Positions 35,731 through 43,591 of a DNA stretch of 64,000 bases are shown here, in pieces. The stretch comes from Terriglobia bacterium (GTDB lineage Bacteria; Acidobacteriota; Terriglobia; Bryobacterales; Bryobacteraceae), in assembly GCA_020073345.1 (NCBI GenBank), contig JAIQFI010000028.1, positions 1 through 64,000 on the forward strand. Direction: 5' to 3'. The position numbers were made by a program, and so were the translations under genes. Position 1 is the first letter of the stretch. Every line of letters begins with the position of its first letter. The notes beneath the pieces are model-generated. The model searched no databases. It was not told where the DNA came from and was given only the letters and a program-made list of their open reading frames with translations.

Positions 35731-36348
35731 GAAGGGATTGCGCTCTTTCTCGCGGCCGATGGTGGTGTTTGACCCGTGGCCTGGAATCACCAGCGCCGTC
35801 TCGGGCAGTGTCAGGAGTTTCTCGTGGATGGAACGTAGAATCTGTCGGGAATTGCCCCCCGGAAGATCGGTGCGCCCGATGCTGTCGCGGAACAGGGTGT
35901 CGCCCGCGACCAGCTTGTTTTCGGCCGGAATCCAGATCGATATGCTGCCCTGAGTGTGCCCCGGCGTGTGGAGGATGTGGAACTCGGCGTCCCCGAGGCG
36001 TAGCTGGTCGCCTTCGCGCGCCTCGCTGTCGATCTCGGTCCGCGAAGGGGTCGCCATTCCCAGCCAGGAGGCCTGAGTATCGAGGTGCGCATAGAGCTCG
36101 GCGTCATTCTGGTTCATGTACACGGGGGCTCCGGTGAGCGCCTTCAGCTTGGCCGCTCCCCCGATATGGTCGATATGGGCGTGGGTGATCACGATAGCCT
36201 TCACAGTGAGTCCGTGCTTGTCCAGCAGGGCCGTAATGTTCGCAATATCATCGCCTGGGTCGACGACAATGGCCTCGCGGGACTGCTCGTCGCCGAAAAT
36301 CGAGCAGTTGCACTGCAGCATGCCAACGGGAAGGATCTCGTGAATCAC
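35716..36348 (-). CDS. MBL-fold metallo-hydrolase (glyoxalase II-like)
   Basis: The 210-residue product carries the full zinc site of the metallo-beta-lactamase fold: ITHAHIDHIGG, HTPGHTQGSI, VAGDTLFRDSIGRTDLPGG and IPGHGSNTT. This arrangement is typical of hydroxyacylglutathione hydrolase (glyoxalase II)-like enzymes that cleave thioesters. GTG 36348 is chosen because the conserved start IHEILPVGMLQCN follows; the frame is open for another 36 codons with no family similarity. It is convergent and overlaps the MerR-TPR gene by 15 bases. Confidence 0.88.
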   Translation of the reverse strand: MIHEILPVGMLQCNCSIFGDEQSREAIVVDPGDDIANITALLDKHGLTVKAIVITHAHIDHIGGAAKLKALTGAPVYMNQNDAELYAHLDTQASWLGMATPSRTEIDSEAREGDQLRLGDAEFHILHTPGHTQGSISIWIPAENKLVAGDTLFRDSIGRTDLPGGNSRQILRSIHEKLLTLPETALVIPGHGSNTTIGREKERNPFLQGL

Positions 36349-36545
36349 ATCCCGATTGTATACTCGGGGTATAAGCCCAGGGCTTATGTCCCAATCGGTG
36401 GAATCCTTGATGCCCTTCGGCGGAAAGTTGTGAGCGAGTCGGCGGTTCCGGCGCACTATTCTTCATGGCTTGGCATCAGAGCGCGGCGGGCGCTGCCCAT
36501 GCGCGTAGCTTTTACATTCGCCCCCGGTTTCTTGACACGACTTCG

Positions 36546-37478
36546 ATGACCTCAACGTCCGGATACACCGCTCTACGGGAGCATGCAGCGTGGCTGGATC
36601 TGTCCGGCCGCGGCAAGATTCGCGCTACGGGTGAAGACCGGGCGCGGCTGCTGCATGCCATGACCACCAACCAGGTGGAAACCCTTCAGCCAGGCGAGGG
36701 CTGTTACGCCTTCTTCCTGAACGCCCAGGGCCGTATTCTGGCGGACGTGAACCTACTCTGTTTCGAGGATCATTTCCTGCTGGATACCGAGCCCGAGACG
36801 CGGACCAAAGTTTACGAGCATCTGGACCGCTACATTATTGCCGACGACGTCACTTTGGAGGATCAGACCGATCGGATCGTGACTCTTGCCGTTGAGGGAC
36901 CGAGCGCGGCAGCTGCTCTGGCGGAACTGGGCGCGCCGGCGCCTGAGGCTCCGTATTCATCGGTGCCGTGGTCGTATGGAACGGTTGCCCGACTGGATAC
37001 TACGGGCCGGGGCGGGTTTTTCCTGATGATCCCCATGGATGAAAAAACAGCCGTGACTGCGTTGCTGACGAAGGCTGGGGTGCCCGCGGCTACGGCGGAA
37101 GACGCCCGCATCGTGCGCATCGAAAACGGCCGGCCGCGCTTTGGCGAGGAGATCACGGAACGCTATCTGGTCCAGGAAACCGGGCAGTTGCAGGCTGTGA
37201 ACTTCAACAAAGGCTGCTATCTGGGCCAGGAGATCGTGGAGCGTGTCCGCAGCCGCGCGCAAATCCATCGCGTGCTGCGGCGCCTGGAAATCGACACCAG
37301 CGAGCCGCCTGCCGCCGGGACCAAGCTCAAATCCGGCGACGCGGACGCGGCCGAAATCGCCAGTGCCGTTTTTTCGCCGGCGCTCGGGAAGACAGTCGCA
37401 CTGGCGTATGTGCGTACGCAGTTTGCCGAGCCGGGAACCGGAATCGCCCTGGACGGAATCTCGGGAATTGTCGTTTAG
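36546..37478 (+). CDS. ygfZ: YgfZ/GcvT-like folate-binding protein
   Basis: The 310-residue product has the GcvT-like fold (LREHAAWLDLSGRGKIRATG, RLLHAMTTNQVETLQPG, FFLNAQGRILAD) and the YgfZ signature NKGCYLGQEIVERVRSRA with the conserved Cys. YgfZ uses folate and helps assemble or repair certain [4Fe-4S] enzymes such as MiaB. ATG 36546 is used because the similarity begins directly after it. The stop codon lies inside the left arm of a large hairpin (37477-37547). Confidence 0.9.
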   Translation: MTSTSGYTALREHAAWLDLSGRGKIRATGEDRARLLHAMTTNQVETLQPGEGCYAFFLNAQGRILADVNLLCFEDHFLLDTEPETRTKVYEHLDRYIIADDVTLEDQTDRIVTLAVEGPSAAAALAELGAPAPEAPYSSVPWSYGTVARLDTTGRGGFFLMIPMDEKTAVTALLTKAGVPAATAEDARIVRIENGRPRFGEEITERYLVQETGQLQAVNFNKGCYLGQEIVERVRSRAQIHRVLRRLEIDTSEPPAAGTKLKSGDADAAEIASAVFSPALGKTVALAYVRTQFAEPGTGIALDGISGIVV

Positions 37479-37547
37479 CCCGCAAAGGGCGCGGCGCGTG
37501 CCAAACGGGACTGTAAGATGATCGCGCCGCGATCCGTTTTGCGGGCT
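37477..37547. terminator. Large two-stage hairpin between convergent genes
   Basis: The outer arms AGCCCGCAAA (37477-37486) and TTTGCGGGCT (37538-37547) are perfect complements. The inner arms CGCGGCGCG (37490-37498) and CGCGCCGCG (37523-37531) are also perfect. The loop has 24 bases. It sits between convergent stops and probably terminates both transcripts. A small mobile element of inverted-repeat type is an alternative. Confidence 0.7.
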
Positions 37548-37558
37548 GTTACAGCTAC

Positions 37559-38200
37559 TTAGCGCGACGCCCGCGACTGAGTCTCGGCTTCCACCGGGAA
37601 CTCGAAGATCTCCGCCGCCGCGTCTACGACCAGCCGTCCCGCACCCAGTGGCTTGCCACCGCTGGGATAAAACACCGCGCCGTCAGTAGATTGTCCAGGT
37701 GCGAGCTTGGTGGTCACCAAAGCGATGGCCGATGCCGCCGACGCAGCTTTCAGCCTGGTGGAGCCAAGCGCCATGTAGTCCTGCCGCCGCTCCTCGTACC
37801 CGTTGGTGGAATGCACGTGAGCGTTGCCGAACAGCGCCGATTCGTAGGCGTTGATCAGCCGCCCCACGTCGCCCCGGCTGGCGCGATCCAGTAGTTGCTT
37901 GACCACGGTACCGGCCGATACGGCTTGAATTTGCTGGCCGCTGTCGCGCTCGAATCGAAAATCTTCCGGCTTGAAGCTCCAGGACGTCGGCGAACCATTG
38001 GAGATCGCTACCTGGAGAATCGTATAGCCCAAAACTCGCGTGGGAAGGGGCGCGAACATGATGGTCACGCCGCCGCGCGTCAGCGCCTTGTACTTCAAGC
38101 CTCCAGACTCAAACTCCAGAACCTGGGCATGCAGCCTCGCGCTGGAAAGCGCCGACAGGAACAAGAACGCGAATAACCGGAACGGGCTTCGCGATCTCAT
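37559..38200 (-). CDS. Secreted protein of unknown function (213 aa)
   Basis: A signal peptide (MRSRSPFRLFAFLFLSALSS, ending LHAQ) is followed by about 190 residues with beta-strand character: GLKYKALTRGGVTIMFAPLP, then YTILQVAISNGSPTSWSF, which resembles the opening of bacterial proteins that carry a DUF4352/Ig-like or telokin-like beta-sandwich. The middle is helical (RLINAYESALFGNAHVHSTN), and the end again forms strands (GRLVVDAAAEIFEFPV). No enzyme motif is seen. ATG 38200 is the first Met before the signal peptide; upstream codons have no coding character. The MFS gene lies 29 bases away on the same strand, upstream of this gene. Confidence 0.75.
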   Translation of the reverse strand: MRSRSPFRLFAFLFLSALSSARLHAQVLEFESGGLKYKALTRGGVTIMFAPLPTRVLGYTILQVAISNGSPTSWSFKPEDFRFERDSGQQIQAVSAGTVVKQLLDRASRGDVGRLINAYESALFGNAHVHSTNGYEERRQDYMALGSTRLKAASAASAIALVTTKLAPGQSTDGAVFYPSGGKPLGAGRLVVDAAAEIFEFPVEAETQSRASR

Positions 38201-38229
38201 ACCACTATCATAATCGGCTGAGAGCCAGC

Positions 38230-39759
38230 TTAATCGCGTTTGGGCTTCCGCATGAGCAAAAGCAGCGGAATCATCAACAAAAACACTGCGGTCACCAGCT
38301 TGAAGATGTCCAGAAACGCCCGCATGGCGGCCTGCTGCTGCACCAGGCCGAACACGGCTCCATAGGCGCGCTGGTCCGCTAACCCCGGTCCCGAACCCGT
38401 TGCCTGGAACATGGATCGGAGAGACCCCAGCCATTGTCCCGTCGCCGGATCGCCCTGGACCACGTGCGAGCCCAGAATGTTGATGTACTTCTGCTGGTAG
38501 CGCGTGTTGAGCATGGCGATCACCGCGATCCCCACGGCGCCGCCGATATTGCGCATCAGGTTGAAGAGACTGGTCGCGTTCCCCATGCTCTCGCGTGGCA
38601 CTCGGCCCATCGAGATGGTGGTCAAGGGCACGAAGATCAATCCCAGTCCGAAGCCCTGGATGAACTGCGGCCAGAACAGGTCCCAGTAGCCGACGTTCAG
38701 GTTCATCTGCCCGAACTGCCAGGTGGAAAACGCGCCTAACAGGAGCCCGCCCGCCAGCAGCTTGCGCGGGTCGAAGCGCGGCAAAATAATTCCGACCAAG
38801 GGCATGGCGATCATCGATCCCAGGCCGCGCGGCGCCATGGTCAGCCCGGCCCGCGTCGCCGGATATCCCATCAGCGTCTGGAGCCAGATGGGCAGAATCA
38901 CGATGCTGCCATACAGCACGAATCCCAGCACTGCCATCAGGAACACGCCGGTGCTATAACTGCCCACTTTGAAAATGCTGAGGTTTACCACGGGGTGCTC
39001 AGCCACCAATTCCCGGACCAGGAAGGCAATCAGGAAGGTGCCAGCGATTACCAGCAGCCACACGATGAAGGGCGAGCTGAACCAATCCAACTGCTGTCCT
39101 TTGTCAAAGGAAAGCTGCAGCGCCGCGATCCACACGGCCAGCATCCCGATGCCCCAGTAATCGATGCGCGCGGTCGCATCGCGCTTGATGTATGAAGGAT
39201 CGAACACGAACCAATACACCATGAGAATCGACAGGATGCCCACTGGCAGATTGATGTAGAAAACCCAGCGCCAGCTATAGCTGTCGGTGAGCCACCCGCC
39301 CAGCACTGGACCAAGGACCGGCGCCGTTACGATTCCCAGACCCCAGAAACCCATCGCCTTGCCGCGACCTTCGGGTGGGAAGGCTTCGAGCAGGACCGCT
39401 TGCGAGAGTGGCTGCAGTGCGCCGCCGCACAGTCCCTGAACTACGCGAAAGAGCACCAGCAGAGGCAGTGTCGGCGCGGCGCCGCAGAGGAAAGAGGACG
39501 CCGTGAATCCCACCACGCTGGCCATCAAAAGGCGCTTGCGGCCGAAATGGTTCGCCAGCCACCCGGTCATTGGCAGCACGATGGCGTTGGCCACCAAGTA
39601 CGAAGTCAGCACCCAGGTGACTTCCTCGATGGTGGCCGAAAGGTTCCCGGCGATGTGCGGCAGTGATACGTTGACAACGGTGGTGTCCAGCACCTCCAGG
39701 AAGGTGCACAGCATCACCGAGAAGGCGACGATCCAGGGATTAACGTGACGCTCGGACAC
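38230..39759 (-). CDS. DHA2-family multidrug MFS transporter (EmrB/QacA type)
   Basis: The 509-residue membrane protein has about 14 membrane segments and the DHA2 marks: DTTVVNVSLPHIAGNLS in helix 1, LANHFGRKRLL (motif A), FRVVQGLCGGALQPLSQAVL (motif B) and GLGIVTAPVLGPVLGGWL (motif C). Such proteins export drugs or metabolites with protons. The start is GTG 39759, which overlaps the metal permease gene by 20 bases, so it belongs to the porin-ABC transcription unit. No EmrA-like membrane fusion partner is seen in the operon. Confidence 0.92.
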   Translation of the reverse strand: MSERHVNPWIVAFSVMLCTFLEVLDTTVVNVSLPHIAGNLSATIEEVTWVLTSYLVANAIVLPMTGWLANHFGRKRLLMASVVGFTASSFLCGAAPTLPLLVLFRVVQGLCGGALQPLSQAVLLEAFPPEGRGKAMGFWGLGIVTAPVLGPVLGGWLTDSYSWRWVFYINLPVGILSILMVYWFVFDPSYIKRDATARIDYWGIGMLAVWIAALQLSFDKGQQLDWFSSPFIVWLLVIAGTFLIAFLVRELVAEHPVVNLSIFKVGSYSTGVFLMAVLGFVLYGSIVILPIWLQTLMGYPATRAGLTMAPRGLGSMIAMPLVGIILPRFDPRKLLAGGLLLGAFSTWQFGQMNLNVGYWDLFWPQFIQGFGLGLIFVPLTTISMGRVPRESMGNATSLFNLMRNIGGAVGIAVIAMLNTRYQQKYINILGSHVVQGDPATGQWLGSLRSMFQATGSGPGLADQRAYGAVFGLVQQQAAMRAFLDIFKLVTAVFLLMIPLLLLMRKPKRD

Positions 39760-40600
39760 TACTCTCTAGAGTAGCCTTACCCAATACGCGCTTGACGACC
39801 CCGCGAAACAGGCCCATCACCAGTAGCACCAAGCCGAAGGTGCAGACGATCGTCGCGCCCGTGGGTAGATCGATTTTCAGCGAGAGATACACGCCGAGCA
39901 CGGACACAACCGTGCCCATGGTCCAGCCGATCGCCAGGCGCGAGCCGATATTCTCGGCATAGAGCATCGCGCCGACCGAGGGCACGATCAGGTAACAAAA
40001 CACCAGCAGCACACCCGCGATCGCAACCGAAGACGTCACCACGAATCCGAACGAAGCGTAGAACAGGAAATCCCAGAGAGGCACGTTGACTCCCTGCTTT
40101 TCAGCTTCCTCCCGATGCATCGAGATCAGCAGGAACTTCTTCCGTAGCAGGTAATGGAACAGTCCGACAGCGCCATAGAGCAGCGCGGTCTTTCGAACCT
40201 CGGCCCAGGACACAGATAGGATGTTGCCTACCAGCATCTCCTTCAGGTGTTCGGTCTGCGCCGTGGATTTGCTCATGGCCACAATAGCCGCCGCCGAGGC
40301 GACCGCATAACAAATGCCGATGACCGCTTCCTGCGGGATTTTAGAATGGTGCAATCTCACCGCCGAGAAGATTGCCGCGCCCAGAAAAGTGAACCCGAGG
40401 CTCATCCAGTACGCACCCGTGCCGTGCGGATCTAATCCCGCGAGCACGGCGATGGTAGTCCCGAAGGCGGCGATCTGCGCGAGGGACAAGTCCACAAAAA
40501 TGACGCCGCGCTCGACTACGTGAACGCCCAGGTAGGCGTGGATACCGGTCAGAATCAGGCTCGCCACGAAGGGAGCCGCCAGAAACATCAAAATATCCAT
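39740..40600 (-). CDS. Metal ABC transporter permease (ZnuB/TroC family)
   Basis: The 286-residue protein has about eight membrane segments and ABC-3 family landmarks: ERGVIFVDLSLAQIAAFGT, QEAVIGICYAVASAAAIVAM, and SSVAIAGVLLVFCYLIVPSV. It would form the channel for Zn(II) or Mn(II) uptake. The binding protein gene ends 1 base upstream. The ATPase subunit expected for this transporter is not in the operon or elsewhere in the window. The gene's last 20 bases overlap the MFS gene. Confidence 0.9.
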   Translation of the reverse strand: MDILMFLAAPFVASLILTGIHAYLGVHVVERGVIFVDLSLAQIAAFGTTIAVLAGLDPHGTGAYWMSLGFTFLGAAIFSAVRLHHSKIPQEAVIGICYAVASAAAIVAMSKSTAQTEHLKEMLVGNILSVSWAEVRKTALLYGAVGLFHYLLRKKFLLISMHREEAEKQGVNVPLWDFLFYASFGFVVTSSVAIAGVLLVFCYLIVPSVGAMLYAENIGSRLAIGWTMGTVVSVLGVYLSLKIDLPTGATIVCTFGLVLLVMGLFRGVVKRVLGKATLESSVRASR

Positions 40601-40601
40601 G

Positions 40602-41519
40602 CTACTTGTACTTTCCGAACGCGGCGATTAAGAGATTGATGTCGTAGTCGAACAGTTGAAAGTACGTCTGCACCTGTTTTTCTCCGCCCACCGAAGGCAG
40701 CAGCACAATGGCCGTCCCGCCGACCTGCTGCGCAACGGAATTGGGTGTTTTCATATCGAAATAAGGCTCCACCAGGATCAGTTTGATGTTCTCCTGCTTC
40801 ATCTTGTTGATGAGTTCCAGAGTGTGGCTGGGCGTGGGCGGAATCCCCGGTTTGGGCTCGACGTAATCCACGATGTTCAGCCCAAAACGCTTGGAGAAGT
40901 TTGGAAACGAACGGTGGTAGGTGACCACTTTCCGGCCCTTGTACGGCGCCATCTGCGCGTCCCAGCGTTTTTCGGCCTCGGTCAGACGCTGTTCGAAATC
41001 TTTCAGGTGCTGATCGAAATACGCCGCGTCGGCCGGTTGCATTTCTGAGAATTTGTCCTTGAAAGCGCGCGCGATGCGACGGCCGTTTTCCGGATCCAGC
41101 CAGTAGTGCGGATTGCCGAGCGGATGCACATCGCCTTCGGCCCTGGTCACCACGCCGGTGGGAAGCTCCAGAACCTCGCACGCCGTGGAGACGTCGAAGT
41201 AGCCCTTGTTGCCGACCTGGATCTTTGAATTGCCGCTCTGCGTGATCAGCGGCGGCAGCCAGCCGATCTCCAGTTGCAGCCCGACCACCGCTAGCAGATC
41301 GGCTTTCTGAAGCTTGAGCAGAAAACTCGGTTTGGGCTCCACAAAGTGCGGGTCCTGGTAGCCTTTGGCGATGGACTCAATGGCGATATGATCGCCGCCG
41401 ACCTCCCGGCCGATCGCGGCCAGATCTTCGGTGGACGTCACCACGTTGAGTTTCGACGCGGCCGGGCACAGTCCTGCCGCAAGCAGCGCGGCCAGCAAGG
41501 TTCTACGCATGGACATCAT
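40602..41519 (-). CDS. Metal ABC transporter substrate-binding protein (ZnuA/TroA family)
   Basis: The roughly 305-residue periplasmic protein has a signal peptide (ending LCPAAS) and cluster A-I marks: YQDPHFVEPKPSFLLKLQKA, a helical backbone and VTYHRSFPNFSKRFGLN. Ligand histidines are visible in DPHFVE, GNPHYWLDP and TYHRSF, and an acidic residue probably completes the site, as expected for Zn(II) or Mn(II). There is no His-rich loop of the ZnuA type. Consecutive ATG codons at 41519, 41516 and 41510 follow AGGAG; any could be used. It is 7 bases downstream of the porin-like gene. Confidence 0.9.
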   Translation of the reverse strand: MMSMRRTLLAALLAAGLCPAASKLNVVTSTEDLAAIGREVGGDHIAIESIAKGYQDPHFVEPKPSFLLKLQKADLLAVVGLQLEIGWLPPLITQSGNSKIQVGNKGYFDVSTACEVLELPTGVVTRAEGDVHPLGNPHYWLDPENGRRIARAFKDKFSEMQPADAAYFDQHLKDFEQRLTEAEKRWDAQMAPYKGRKVVTYHRSFPNFSKRFGLNIVDYVEPKPGIPPTPSHTLELINKMKQENIKLILVEPYFDMKTPNSVAQQVGGTAIVLLPSVGGEKQVQTYFQLFDYDINLLIAAFGKYK

Positions 41520-41526
41520 GAGTCTC

Positions 41527-42771
41527 CTAAAACGGGTGCGCTCCATGCGCCCCGATTGAGAATAAGAACTGAAAGAGAATTTCGTTGGCGGTCAGCCCTT
41601 CCGCGTAGCGCGTGCTGCGATACTGGCCGCGGATCTGGCTGAACTCGCTGGGCCAATAGGTCAGGACGAAGGAGCCTCCGGTGTCGCGCTCGAAGGCGTT
41701 GAGCGCCCGTTCAGACTGATCGAAGCGGACGCCCGCGAACCAGCGCCGCGCGAACTGGTAATCTCCCGACACAAAGTAGCCGAAGGGGGTCTGCTGCCCC
41801 GTCAATGTCCGATTCGGCGGCAGAATGGTCGCCAGGCTTATATCGTTGCGATCCCAGACGAATTCCGCTCTTCCGGTAAAGGAATGGTAAATCGAGCGCC
41901 GCAGGGGCTTCCAGCGCACCGTGGTGTCGATATCGTAGAGGTTATTGAACAGACCGGGTCCCACGGTGGACGCGCCGCGCGCGTAAGAGAATCCGACATC
42001 GACGTTGGTGGATTCGGAAATGTCCCGGTAGCCGTGCACGTGCCCGACCGTATTCAGATTGTTGGCTCGCCAGGCGTGGAAGACGTTTTCGGAATCGCCA
42101 CGGAAGACCTGCCCGGTAGCTTCCAGGAACAGACCTTTCGGAGCGGGCAGGATGCGGGTGAGCGAGAGACCCGCGTCATCGATGCCGTCCTCGCCGCCCG
42201 TCAGATTCTGCATGACCAGGGTCCGATCCACCCACGGCAGCACGTGATTGTGGAGCGTGTTCACCTTGCCGAAGGCCGCGCGCATTTTCCCGGCGCGAAG
42301 CTCCAGATGGCCGGGCAGCGCCGGAAACGTAAGGTACCCCTCCTCGAGATTGACGCCGGTCTCGCCGAAACTGATGAAGAAATCCGCGCGCGCGTACGGA
42401 TCCAGAATCGCCTGAAACGCCACTTCACTCTCATGCATTTCTAGCGCCGGGCTGGACTGCACCGGATTGTGGCCGCCGATGCCGATGAAATCGCCGATCA
42501 CGGCGATGTCAGGGTTAAAGACCTTGGAGGCCGCCGCTTGCGACGCGGCTGTGTTCGCCGGGGCCGGAGCAGGAGCCAAGGCTGCAGGAGCAGCGGCCGC
42601 TGCAGATTCCGGCGCGGCTTTCTGTCCCTTCAACTCCGTCACCTCCGCTTCTAGGGCTTTGATCCGATCTTCCATGGCTCGCATACGGTCCAGCAAGGCG
42701 CTGTTATCTTGAGCGCGAGCGGCGCCTCCCACGAGACAGACGGATGCAAACACTAAGAGGTGACGACTCAT
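41527..42771 (-). CDS. Outer-membrane porin-like beta-barrel protein
   Basis: The 414-residue protein has a signal peptide (ending GAARAQ), a short coiled coil (LLDRMRAMEDRIKALEAEVT) as in many acidobacterial and proteobacterial phosphate or metal-linked porins, an Ala/Pro-rich linker, and then alternating beta-strands typical of an outer-membrane barrel (GHLELRAGKMRAAFGKVN; YFVSGDYQFARRWFAGVRFD). It ends with an aromatic Phe after GAHGAHP, as barrel proteins often do. It is the first gene of the operon with the metal ABC proteins, so it probably lets metal or chelate across the outer membrane. GGGGAG precedes ATG 42771. Confidence 0.82.
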   Translation of the reverse strand: MSRHLLVFASVCLVGGAARAQDNSALLDRMRAMEDRIKALEAEVTELKGQKAAPESAAAAAPAALAPAPAPANTAASQAAASKVFNPDIAVIGDFIGIGGHNPVQSSPALEMHESEVAFQAILDPYARADFFISFGETGVNLEEGYLTFPALPGHLELRAGKMRAAFGKVNTLHNHVLPWVDRTLVMQNLTGGEDGIDDAGLSLTRILPAPKGLFLEATGQVFRGDSENVFHAWRANNLNTVGHVHGYRDISESTNVDVGFSYARGASTVGPGLFNNLYDIDTTVRWKPLRRSIYHSFTGRAEFVWDRNDISLATILPPNRTLTGQQTPFGYFVSGDYQFARRWFAGVRFDQSERALNAFERDTGGSFVLTYWPSEFSQIRGQYRSTRYAEGLTANEILFQFLFSIGAHGAHPF

Positions 42772-42830
42772 CGTGGACTCCCCAACATCCATTATTCGTG
42801 CGGAAACCGGCCAGATCTAACGCAAAACCC

Positions 42831-42861
42831 TGAGCGGGACGTGTGCGCCTATGAGCGGGAC
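42831..42861 (-). promoter_or_regulatory. Two direct repeats at 21-bp spacing (LytTR-type operator candidate)
   Basis: TGAGCGGGAC occurs exactly twice, at 42831-42840 and 42852-42861, with starts 21 bases apart. LytTR regulators such as AgrA bind direct repeats with the same 21-base period. The site lies 60-90 bases upstream of the porin start and directly after a LytTR regulator gene, so it may be that regulator's operator. Confidence 0.5.
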
Positions 42862-42880
42862 AGTTTAACGAATTAACGGG

Positions 42881-43591
42881 CTACCAACGCGCCTGTTCGC
42901 GGATGGCACTCGCCAGACGTTTGCTCACTACGGCCTCGAATCCGTTCGACATCTTGAGCAGCCAGCGCCGGCTGGAGAGGGGAGATATTTTGCGAAGGTG
43001 ATCCGTGTTAATCAGCGTGCCGCGATGGACGCGGCGGAAGCGCGGGCGCTCGAGTTTTTCCTCCAGGGCTTTCAGCGAGTGATCCGACAGATAGCGCTGT
43101 CCGGTGGTAATGATGTGAACCAGCTCGCCGTCGGCTTGGAACGCGACGATTTCGGCCGGATCCAGCATGTATAGGTCCGCGCCGCGGCGCCCCACGATTT
43201 TCTTCGCACCGTGGATGGCCGGGAGGTGCTTCAACTGCCGCCGGGCTTTTTCGAGAGCTTTTTCCAGCCGCTCCCGGCGCACCGGTTTGAGCAGGTAATC
43301 GACCGCGCCGACCTCGAACGCTTCCAGCGCATGACGCTCGTAGGCGGTGACAAAAATAATCAGAGGCGTATGCGCGCCGCGCAAGGAGCGAACTACCGCC
43401 AGCCCGTCGAGCTCCGGCATTTGCTGGTCCAGAAGAACAACGTCCGGGTCCAGGTCCAGGATCCGTTGCAGCGTCTCCTTGCCGGTGGACGCCTCGCCCG
43501 CGATTTCCAGTTGGGGGATCGCTTCCACATGTTCGCGCAGGACCTGTCGCGCCACCGGCTCGTCGTCGGCGATCAGGATTTTCACCGCCAC
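42881..43591 (-). CDS. LytTR-family response regulator
   Basis: The 236-residue protein has a receiver domain (ILIADDEPVARQVLREHV; phosphorylation Asp in DVVLLDQQMPELDGL; FVTAYERHALEAFEVGAVDY; the Lys in LLKPV) and a C-terminal LytTR DNA-binding domain (IVGRRGADLYMLDPAEIV, RFRRVHRGTLINTDHLRK). Such regulators bind direct repeats upstream of target genes. It overlaps the sensor kinase gene by 10 bases and starts at GTG 43591. The porin-metal transport operon begins about 110 bases downstream, with a candidate operator between. Confidence 0.95.
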   Translation of the reverse strand: MAVKILIADDEPVARQVLREHVEAIPQLEIAGEASTGKETLQRILDLDPDVVLLDQQMPELDGLAVVRSLRGAHTPLIIFVTAYERHALEAFEVGAVDYLLKPVRRERLEKALEKARRQLKHLPAIHGAKKIVGRRGADLYMLDPAEIVAFQADGELVHIITTGQRYLSDHSLKALEEKLERPRFRRVHRGTLINTDHLRKISPLSSRRWLLKMSNGFEAVVSKRLASAIREQARW

